From positions 310,001-374,000 of the forward strand of contig JAQMWT010000044.1 in the NCBI GenBank assembly GCA_029834535.1: DNA of 64,000 bases, given 5' to 3'. Under the pieces are notes generated by a model. The model had not been told where the DNA came from, did no database searches, and saw only the letters and a program-made list of their open reading frames with translations. Position numbers and translations under genes: made by a program. Source of the stretch: Chrysophaeum taylorii (Eukaryota > Sar > Pelagophyceae > Pelagomonadales > Pelagomonadaceae). Of the stretch, positions 52,908 through 62,300 are shown one piece after another; positions within the stretch are counted from its first letter, which is position 1; each line of letters begins with the position of its first letter.

Positions 52908-54893
52908 GTGTTGCTCATGTCCTTTTCTTGGCACTCCCGTGGCCGCGGCATCTCCCCAGTCGTTCGAAGGACAGTCCCACGCCCGCTCTCCACGGCCGAA
53001 CCTTCTCCCAGGTTGTCGAAAAAGCGACAACCTATGACCGCTGTTACTGCTACCCCACAGGCTGCTGCTGTTGCACCGACACCAGCCGAAAATATCTTAC
53101 CTCAATCGCTAACGCTCCAGGACGGCCTCAGCATGGACTATGCTTTGTACGAACGAGGAATCTCTCTCCTTGAGAACTTCCGTGTCCCTGTCACCCCATT
53201 TCTCTCTTCTTTTATGCGAGTGGAACTCATCTCAGCCCTACACTCTGTCTATGAGTCTACTGACTTTTCATTGTTTGTGGAACTGACCACATTCATATCC
53301 ATGCGCTTACCCATTACTATACCTTGGGAAGCTGCTCCTGCTATTGCTTCTATTGGCTGCTACAGAGGCCCCAAACGCGAACGTTTCATTTTGTCGTCCT
53401 TTTGTACGCAATGCCTTACTGATCTTGGACAACCGACTTTCCTCGTCTCGACCACGTACAGTTCCAAGGCACAAACACCTCGTGAACTTCCCACTGAAGT
53501 GCTGAGTCATCTCAACACGGACGACCATAAGAAGAATGGTCACATCCCCATCTCTGCTATTACTATGGGTATGTGCTTTGTTTGTCACAATACTGGTCAG
53601 GTGCCTATACAACCTACTGTATGTGCTCGCAATGATACTTCCTTCCAATTCCCTTGTGATGCGCGCTCAGCTGGTCATATACGCGCTACCCTCATACGCA
53701 TCTATCATTTGCCAAGGGAGTTATATACTCTTTTGACAAGTATACTAGCACAACACCCGTCACTTGTTAACTTGGTCTTATCTGTATCCGCTCTGGCCAC
53801 AACAGATCCTACTACACAATGGCCATTCGCACTGGATCTTCGGCTTATAACACAGATGCACCTTGAGCATCTTAATTTCCTTGTGACCCTTGTTCGAACA
53901 CAGAGTCGCAAAGCTCAGGCTATGTTCAAGCCCTCCAAATTCCAACCTGTGGTTACCACAGTTGCCCAATCGTGGGTACAACATCTTGACGACTACGTAT
54001 CATCTTCAGATGATACAAAACCGCCGTCACTCCTGGATGTAATGTTCGGCCCCACTTATACTCAGGCAGAACACCAAGACTTTCTGCGCTTTTTAAACGC
54101 GAAACACCCCCTACTTGCACAGCATGTGTTGACCGAAACGTCGTTAAACTACTCAATCTCCACATCAGACCCAACTCTGGAGATGTCTTCGCCATCGACA
54201 CACCCTGCGCCTTCTGCCTCGCTTGATGATGTCGATGCCTTGCGTCAACAAGTCGAACAACCCCAGGAAACTCTTCGTCTACACATCCGCAAGGTCAACA
54301 TTCTCAGTGCTGAGAATCAATCTCTACGCACAGATCTACAGGCTGCCATTGCTTCAATCACCTCCCTGGAGAACCGGCTCTTACCTCCTACAGCCAACGC
54401 GCACGTGTTACTTATAACACTGTACAAGATCACAGAGCTGTTGTCTCGCTTAACTCTTAGCGCTCATGACCAATATGCCGCCAACCACTCCTCCCAGGAC
54501 GATCACCTCCTTCATCTGCGTGACAAGTTGCTCTCGTGTATTCAGAGCATCCCATTCGCATGTGAATCGGAAGACTCTTCTATCTTCTCGGATCCGTTCG
54601 CTGAGTCCAACTTCTTGGAAAACCAACTGGACACCCTGCAACTTGACTCGCTGGTGCCATCCATACTGAATGCTTTACTTGCACTCACGTTTCGCGTGGT
54701 ACCACACCATTCTGCTATTGGTGTTCACCACCTTACAGCAGAAGCTGACGACGACGATACCGATACTCTCGAACCAGTAACGATGTTCACCACCTCAGAT
54801 AGCCTTAACACACTGTCTGTCGTACCTGTGTTTCGTAATGCTCTGTTCAAAAGCGTCAAGTCGACTCTCAGCTCCACCAAGTCCACGCCCTAA
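52908..54893 (+). CDS. Extra 3' ORF of the copia-like element (661 codons), function unknown
   Basis: A long frame open to the TAA at 54891-54893, in a different frame from pol. The start given is a non-ATG or internal codon; the first 60 codons (Arg/Pro-rich) are doubtful. The body is Thr/Leu/Ser/Pro-rich (QSLTLQDGLSMDYALYERGI, LTTFISMRLPITIPWEAAPA). The fifth boundary motif (TETSLNY) lies at 54132-54151, about two thirds along. It is followed by a coiled coil (DDVDALRQQVEQPQETLRLH, LSAENQSLRTDLQAAIASIT). No signal peptide, membrane anchor or envelope-like motif is evident. It is the longest uninterrupted frame in the element, which suggests either later loss or chance survival. It is followed by 150 bp to the polypurine tract. 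Confidence 0.6.
   Translation: MLLMSFSWHSRGRGISPVVRRTVPRPLSTAEPSPRLSKKRQPMTAVTATPQAAAVAPTPAENILPQSLTLQDGLSMDYALYERGISLLENFRVPVTPFLSSFMRVELISALHSVYESTDFSLFVELTTFISMRLPITIPWEAAPAIASIGCYRGPKRERFILSSFCTQCLTDLGQPTFLVSTTYSSKAQTPRELPTEVLSHLNTDDHKKNGHIPISAITMGMCFVCHNTGQVPIQPTVCARNDTSFQFPCDARSAGHIRATLIRIYHLPRELYTLLTSILAQHPSLVNLVLSVSALATTDPTTQWPFALDLRLITQMHLEHLNFLVTLVRTQSRKAQAMFKPSKFQPVVTTVAQSWVQHLDDYVSSSDDTKPPSLLDVMFGPTYTQAEHQDFLRFLNAKHPLLAQHVLTETSLNYSISTSDPTLEMSSPSTHPAPSASLDDVDALRQQVEQPQETLRLHIRKVNILSAENQSLRTDLQAAIASITSLENRLLPPTANAHVLLITLYKITELLSRLTLSAHDQYAANHSSQDDHLLHLRDKLLSCIQSIPFACESEDSSIFSDPFAESNFLENQLDTLQLDSLVPSILNALLALTFRVVPHHSAIGVHHLTAEADDDDTDTLEPVTMFTTSDSLNTLSVVPVFRNALFKSVKSTLSSTKSTP
54132..54151 (+). 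repeat. Boundary motif 5 (T-E-T-S-L-N-Y)
   Basis: ACCGAAACGTCGTTAAACTA; inside the extra 3' ORF, just before its coiled coil. Confidence 0.85.
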
Positions 54894-55029
54894 GACACCC
54901 TTCTATACTCTCGATGCTTCATATGTGACCTCTGCGACCATCAAGACTGTATTGTCCTTTTTTTTCTTTCCTTCATCATCATCTTTCTCAAGAGATGCTC
55001 TACAGTCGCACCTCGAGCGCTTAAGACAT

Positions 55030-55039
55030 CTCGAGGGGG
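55030..55039 (+). promoter_or_regulatory. Polypurine tract of the copia-like element
   Basis: CGAGGGGG ends exactly at the right LTR start, the expected position for the plus-strand DNA primer. Confidence 0.7.
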
Positions 55040-55365
55040 TGCAGAGAAATCTGCTGCTGCCTCTTACCCTTATCCGTCCGTTGAGAAAGTGATCTCTTCC
55101 TTACCCTTCTTCGTCCTCTCTATACAGTCCTCAATTAGTCCTCTGATATTTGTGCTCAAGCTCATCATCATGGTCTAGCGCGCGCCCCGAGGTATGTCTA
55201 TACACTTAACCCCTTTCTCGAGTAGTTCTAGATGCCGCCTGTCGTGTTCTGAGGATATAGGGAACATAACCTTTCATTCCCCGAATTAAATACTTCCAGA
55301 CGTTCATCATGATGACGGGATGGTTTCCCAGGTGAGTTGCACCACTGCATGCTAAATGCTCTGCA
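55040..55365 (+). repeat. Right LTR of the copia-like element
   Basis: 326 bp, TGCAGAG...CTCTGCA, highly similar to 43210-43522. Differences include a CTG insertion early on, an inserted ATTTGTG-like segment near 55147 and substitutions near 55200-55220. Confidence 0.9.
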
Positions 55366-56340
55366 GAAGCAATATTACTTTTAGTCGACACGTTTTAAGG
55401 GTAGAGTAAAAAAAGCCTTTACTTAGTTTTTGAGGTCGCGACAAGGGACAAAACGTTCAGAGTAAAATCAAGTGGCCGCTTTTAGATTATCGCGTCTAGG
55501 GGAAAAAGCAAAATAAAGTAAAAATAGACATGCAGTCTTTTTCGTATCCGCCGAATTATTCCACGCATGGCACTAGCATAAAAAACCTGGCGGGGATCGT
55601 GGTCTCGTCGGCGAAGTTGAGTTCTCGCCGTATTTGTCACGGGCCCACTCCAGGAACTCGCGGTTCATGCGCAAGAGGACGAGCGTGTGAGTTCTTCGTC
55701 GCCAAGCCGCGAGTTAGTAACCCCGTTCGCAGAAGCTTTCGGCAGGAAGCGTAAAGATGGTGAGGATCTCGTTTGGGGAGAAGGCCGTACTTGGGGTGTC
55801 TTTCTCGACCAAGTTCACGAGAGGAGGTTGCGCACAGGTCATCACACAAACGGGTTAAGACAAGTCCTCCTTGGGTCGCGAGAGGGGCAAAGTAATAAAG
55901 GCAAAATAATAAGGAAAATCAGGAGGAGGTTTTTTTACAACCTCTTCTTCTTTCTACTCCTCTGTAATAAAGAGTAGTAAAGGTGCAAAACGCTGGAACT
56001 TTCTTTGAGCAAGCAGTGCAGGGAGCGCTTTAAAAAAGCACGTTTTGCCCAACGCAGGCGCCCAGCGTCGAGGCGGAATACGAAGGCTGCGAGCAGCACA
56101 GAGGCAACGTTGGAGAGCGACATCGAAGCGCCCAAAACAAACAACAAAGCTCGCGCAGCAGCAGGCAACGAGCGATCACGCCCGAAAAAAAAGTTGAAGC
56201 TCGCAAGCAAGCGAAGCGGCGGCTCACCTTGCGACCCTGGCCAGGCGCATGCTTCATGGCGCAGCTGCTGAAGGAGCGTACTGGCCTGCACTCGTCGTAA
56301 AAAAATTAAAAAATCGTTGATCTATCAACTCGCGTATCAG
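55366..56340. other. No supported gene
   Basis: A minus-strand frame around 55640-55700 reads LVLLRMNREFLEWARDKYGE, which is protein-like and could be a decayed exon or transposase tail, but stops surround it. The stretch 56000-56260 is Lys/Arg/Ala-rich on the plus strand (AKTNNKARAAAGNERSRPKK) without a recognisable domain. The adhesin's 3' flank lies at 56300-56349. Confidence 0.35.
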
Positions 56341-56349
56341 TATAAAATG

Positions 56350-59300
56350 TTAGGCAGTTTCTGAAAAGAAGATGCCAGTTCTGCGAGCATAAGCGCCTTC
56401 TTCTTCTTCTTCGAGGCTGAGGAAGACGTCGTCGGGAGGAAGGGGGTCAGTTGCGAACAGGTCGTCGTCTTTATATTCCGATACTTCGACGATTTCGCGC
56501 AATTCTTTGGGTGGAACATCAACCAACAACGGATTAGGCTTATTGTCGGACGGAATCTCGTCGATCTCGATGAAGAGTTCGTCGATCGAATCGTCGAGGA
56601 AACCAGCAAAGGAAGGTGCGGCATACAAGCCTCTGCTGCGGAAGAACTGGAGCATACCGTAGGCGAGAACGACAAGATTCGTGAAGAAGCCGAGAGCAGT
56701 CGCGTAGTCGGGATCCGCGAGAATTAAAAAAGCGATCTTGGTAACGAGTTGCAGCGCCGAGGACGCGGCGGAGATAGCTATCGCGCGCGCGTAGACGCGC
56801 GGGCTCCCGGTGGTAATAATAGTCCCCGGAAGCAAGAGCCACGGACTAAACGCGATGCCGACGACGAGACTTGGTTCGAGGTATTTCTTTGTTGCCAATA
56901 ACGAAAATAAGACGCGAGCGGCGATGATGGCGAGGCCGATCCACGAGTAAACGCCGTGGCGAAGACATACGAACAAAAAGTCGCAGCCAGCGTCGCAGAC
57001 AGCAAAATAGAGGAAGGGGGAGCGTTTCCGGCCAACGACGATCAACCCCGCGAGCGTGATAATCCCGACTGCAACGTAGCAATTCGAAGAAGAAGAAGAA
57101 GAAAAGCTCCTGTGCTGCTGGGATGACGCAGCCTCATCCTCCAAGATCGCGAATTCCCCAGTGTAGAATACGGTCTCGCTCAGACGTCTACGACCTCCTC
57201 CGGTAGCAGCGGCGACAACGTAGGTGACGAAGCGGTAGTCGTAGCGAGGGACGCCGAGAGATGGCGACGGAAGGGTATGCGTGGATACGACGGTCCCAGC
57301 TTGGACGAAAGACTCGTTTGCAATTAGATCTGAGAATTCTCTGCACGGCTCGACGTCGTCGCCGTTCGCACACAAAAGGGTCTTAACTCGGACATTTTGA
57401 GCCGACGCGCGAAACGTGTAAGACAACGCGAAGGTGTCGCCCACGTAGAGGTGAGCGGAGTTGTTCGCCATGTCGATTTCTGCGTCTTCGGCGTCCAAAA
57501 CAGACATTGTGGAGAGAATCATCGAATCCCCGGATGCCGCCGCCGCAGCAGCAGAAGATGTTTTGGGGCAAGAACACTCGTATTCGCCGGTATACCCTCT
57601 TCCGTGGAGTTCGATGCCGTTCAAATCGTTTCCGTTGTATGACTTGGCGACGATGAAGCCGTCGACGTAGCCTATGTTTTGGTTCAGGAGTTCGACGTGC
57701 GCGAACGGAGCGAGCACGGATGGTCCGAACTGTCGACCTCCGCCGTCGGTGAGGAGAACGTCCGCGGTTCCGAGGAAAACGACCAGCGTTTTACCGTTGT
57801 TCGCGCCCTGAGAGTTTTGATCCCCAAAGTCGAACAGGTTCCAAGTGTCGCCCGCCTGTTGCGTGACCACGTACACGTTCTCGGCTGGTTCGATCGAGAG
57901 CGCGAGCGCCTCTATATCTTCCCAGCTTTTGAACCAACCAGGGAGAAAGGACGTATTCACGCCGCTCTGGAACCGCACGTTATCGAGCGGGAGTCCGTCG
58001 TTCACATAACTGGGCCCCTGGTCTTGAAAATTTGATGCGATCTCGATACTGTCGCCACCGTCTTTTCGCGTCAGGTTGCCACCAATGACGATGGGTCCGT
58101 AGATAGTCTTCGCCGCGATGTCTGCGTCGTCCCGCGTGATGAGCGTGTACTGCCGAAATTTGGTGATCAGCTTGCTGTACACATCGTTCTCCTCGCAAGA
58201 AAAAGTCGTGCCATTCGGCGGGCACACTCCATCGCGAGTGGTCGGAGCTGGCACCGGTGCCGAGCTGGGCAAGGCTGTCGGTGCCGCGAGTGGTCCTTGT
58301 GATGGTGCACTAGTAGGGCCGGCCAAAGGAGTGCTCGATGGCTGCGACGTGGGCGCGCTGATTGGCGAACCAGAGGGACTGACAGTCGGATCTGGCACCG
58401 GCGCCAAGCTGGGCAAGGCTGTCGGTGCGGGGAGTGGTCCTCGAGATGGTCCACTAGTAGGGCCGGCCAAAGGAGTGCTTGTTGGCTGCAACGTGGGTGC
58501 GCTGATTGGCAAACCAGAGGGACTGACAGTCGGAGCTTGTAATGGCGTCGCGCTGGGCAAGGCTGTCGGTGCCGCGAGTGGTCCTCGAGATGGTGCACTA
58601 GTAGGGCCGGCCAAGGGGGTGCTCGTTGGCTGCGACGTGGGCGCGCTGATTGGCGAACCAGAGGGACTGACAGTCGGATCTGGCACCGGCGCCGAGCTGG
58701 GCAAGGCTGTCGGTGCGGCGAGTGGTCCTCGAGATGGTGCACTAGTAGGGCCGGCCAAAGGAGTGCTTGTTGGCTGCAACGTGGGCGCGCTGACTGGCGA
58801 ACCAGAGGGACTGACAGTCGGATCTGGCACCGGCGCCAAGCTGCGCAAGGCTGTCGGTGCGGGGAGTGGTCCTCGAGATGGTCCACTAGTAGGGCCGGCC
58901 AAAGGAGTGCTTGTTGGCTGCAACGTGGGTGCGCTGATTGGCAAACCAGAGGGACTGACAGTCGGAGCTTGTAATGGCGTCGCGCTGGGAAAGGCTGTCG
59001 GTGCCGCGAGTGGTCCTCGAGATGGTGCACTAGTAGGGCCGGCCAAAGGAGTGCTTGTTGGCTGCAACGTGGGCGCGCTGACTGGCGAACCAGAGGGACT
59101 GACAGTCGGATCTGGCACCGGCGCCAAGCTGCGCAAGGCTGTCGGCGCAGCATGCGGTCCTTGTGATGGTGTCCTTGTAGGGCCTGCGGCAAATGGAGTG
59201 CTCGTTGGCTGTGCCGTGGGCGCGCTGACTGGCGAAGCAGAGGGGCTGACAGTCGGAGCTTGTAACGGCGCCGAGCTTGGCAAGGCTGTCGGTGTCGCGA

Positions 59301-62300
59301 GTGGTCCTTGTGATGGTGTCCTTGTAGGGCCGGCGGCAAATGGAGTGCTCGTTGGCTGTGCCGTGGGCGCACTGATTGGCGAACCAGAGAGACCGACAGT
59401 CGGAACTGGCAGCGGCGCCAAGCTTGGCAAGGCTGTCGGTGTCGGGCACGAACACTCGTATTCGCCGGTATACCCTCTTCCGTGGAGTTCGATGCCGTTC
59501 AAATCGTTTCCGTCGTATGACTTGGCGACGATGAAGCCGTCGACGTAGCCTATGTTTTGGTTCAGGAGTTCGACGTGCGCGAACGGAGCGAGCACGGATG
59601 GTCCGAACTGTCGACCTCCGCCGTCGGTGAGAACAACGTCCGCGGTTCCGAGGAAAACGACCAACGTTTTCCCGTTGTTCGCGCCCTGCGCGTTCTGATC
59701 CCCAAAGTCGAACAGGTTCCAAGTGTCGCCCGCCTGTTGCGTGACCACGTACACGTTCTCGGATGGTTCGATCGAGAGCGCGAGCGCCTCGATGTCATCC
59801 CAGCTTTTGAACCAACCCGGGAGAAAGGACGTATTCACGCCGCTCTGAAACCGCACGTTATCGAGCGGGAGTCCGTCGTTGACGTAGCTCGGTCCTCGAT
59901 CTTGAAAATTCGATGCGATCTCGATGCTGGCGCCATCGTCTTTTCGCGTCAGGTTGCCACCGATGACGATGGGTCCGTAGATGGACTTCGCCGAGATGTC
60001 TGCGTCGTCCCGAGTGATGAGCGCGTACTGCCGAAATTTGGTTATCAGCTTGGTGTACACATCGTCCTCCTCGCAAGAATAAGTCGTAGCATTCGGCGGG
60101 CACACACCATCGCTCGCCGAGGGAGTGAGCGTCGTCGGAGCTGGCACGAGCACCGAGCTTGGCAGGGCTGTCGGTGTTTCGAGCGGTCCATGTGATGGTG
60201 TCCTTGTAGGGCCGGCGGCAAATGGAGTGCTCGTTGGCTGTGCCGTGGGCGCACTGACTGGCGAACCAGAGAGACTGACTGTCGGAACTGGCAGCGGCGC
60301 CAAGCTTGGCAAGGCTGTCGGTGTCGGGCACGAACACTCGTATTCGCCGGTATACCCTCTTCCGTGGAGTTCGATGCCGTTCAAATCGTTTCCGTCGTAT
60401 GACTTGGCGACGATGAAGCCGTCGACGTAGCCTATGTTTTGGTTCAGGAGTTCGACGTGCGCGAACGGAGCGAGCACGGATGGTCCGAACTGTCGACCTC
60501 CGCCGTCGGTGAGGAGAACGTCCGCGGTTCCGAGGAAAACGACCAACGTTTTCCCGTTGTTCGCGCCCTGCGCGTTCTGATCCCCAAAGTCGAACAGGTT
60601 CCAAGTGTCGCCCGCCTGTTGCGTGACCACGTACACGTTCTCGGATGGTTCGATCGAGAGCGCGAGCGCCTCGATGTCATCCCAGCTTTTGAACCAACCC
60701 GGGAGAAAGGACGTATTCACGCCGCTCTGGAACCGCACGTTATCGAGCGGGAGTCCGTCGTTGACGTAGCTCGGTCCTCGATCTTGAAAATTCGATGCGA
60801 TCTCGATGCTGGCGCCATCGTCTTTTCGCGTCAGGTTGCCACCGATGACGATGGGTCCGTAGATGGACTTCGCCGAGATGTCTGCGTCGTCCCGAGTGAT
60901 GAGCGCGTACTGCCGAAATTTGGTTATCAGCTTGGTGTACACATCGTCCTCCTCGCAAGAATAAGTCGTAGCATTCGGCGGGCACACACCATCGCTCGCC
61001 GAGGGAGTGAGCGTCGTCGGAGCTGGCACGAGCACCGAGCTTGGCAGGGCTGTCGGTGTTTCGAGCGGTCCATGTGATGGTGTCCTTGTAGGGCCGGCGG
61101 CAAATGGAGTGCTCGTTGACTGCGCCGTGGGCGCACTGATTGGCGAACCAGAGAGACTGACTGTCGGAACTGGCAGCGGCGCCAAGCTTGGCAAAGCTGT
61201 CGGTGTCGGGCACGAACATTCGTATTCGCCAGTATACCCTCTTCCGTGGAGTTCGATGCCGTTCAAATCGTTTCCGTCGTATGACTTGGCGACGATGAAG
61301 CCGTCGACGTAGCCTATGTTTTGGTTCAGGAGTTCGACGTGCGCGAACGGAGCGAGCACGGATGGTCCGAACTGTCGACCTCCGCCGTCGGTGAGAACAA
61401 CGTCCGCGGTTCCGAGGAAAACGACCAACGTTTTCCCGTTGTTCGCGCCCTGCGCGTTCTGATCCCCAAAGTCGAACAGGTTCCAAGTGTCGCCCGCCTG
61501 TTGCGTGACCACGTACACGTTCTCGGATGGTTCGATCGAGAGCGCGAGCGCCTCGATGTCATCCCAGCTTTTGAACCAACCCGGGAGAAAGGACGTATTC
61601 ACGCCGCTCTGGAACCGCACGTTATCGAGCGGGAGTCCGTCGTTGACGTAGCTCGGTCCTCGATCTTGAAAATTCGATGCGATCTCGATGCTGGCGCCAT
61701 CGTCTTTTCGCGTCAGGTTGCCACCGATGACGATGGGTCCGTAGATGGACTTCGCCGAGATGTCTGCGTCGTCCCGAGTGATGAGCGCGTACTGCCGAAA
61801 TTTGGTTATCAGCTTGGTGTACACATCGTCCTCCTCGCAAGAATAAGTCGTAGCATTCGGCGGGCACACACCATCGCTCGCCGAGGGAGTGAGCGTCGTC
61901 GGAGCTGGCACGAGCACCGAGCTTGGCAGGGCTGTCGGTGTTTCGAGCGGTCCATGTGATGGTGTCCTTGTAGGGCCGGCGGCAAATGGAGTGCTCGTTG
62001 ACTGCGCCGTGGGCGCACTGATTGGCGAACCAGAGAGACTGACTGTCGGAACTGGCAGCGGCGCCAAGCTTGGCAAAGCTGTCGGTGTCGGGCACGAACA
62101 TTCGTATTCGCCAGTATACCCTCTTCCGTGGAGTTCGATGCCGTTCAAATCGTTTCCGTCGTATGACTTGGCGACGATGAAGCCGTCGACGTAGCCTATG
62201 TTTTGGTTCAGGAGTTCGACGTGCGCGAACGGAGCGAGCACGGATGGTCCGAACTGTCGACCTCCGCCGTCGGTGAGAACAACGTCCGCGGTTCCGAGGA

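Larger units (their letters stand above)
43210..55365 (+). mobile_element. Ty1/copia-like LTR retrotransposon with a cytosine methyltransferase and extra ORF
   Basis: Two similar LTRs (43210-43522 and 55040-55365) flank 11.5 kb with the order gag, protease, methyltransferase-like region, uncharacterised region, integrase, reverse transcriptase, RNase H, additional ORF. Integrase before RT identifies the Ty1/copia order. At about 12.2 kb it is far longer than ordinary copia elements (around 5 kb); the excess is the methyltransferase block and the 3' ORF. Several stops and frameshifts make this copy non-functional. Flanking 5-mers (TAGGC and GAAGC) do not match, so no target duplication is called. 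Five internal copies of a 20-bp motif mark domain boundaries. Confidence 0.88.

Noticed and set aside
52908-54893. Envelope gene in the extra 3' ORF
   Set aside because: No signal peptide, membrane anchor or furin-like site could be seen; position alone is not enough.
43205-55370. Five-base target duplication for the copia-like element
   Set aside because: The flanking bases TAGGC and GAAGC do not match. The copy may have recombined or the flank may have mutated.
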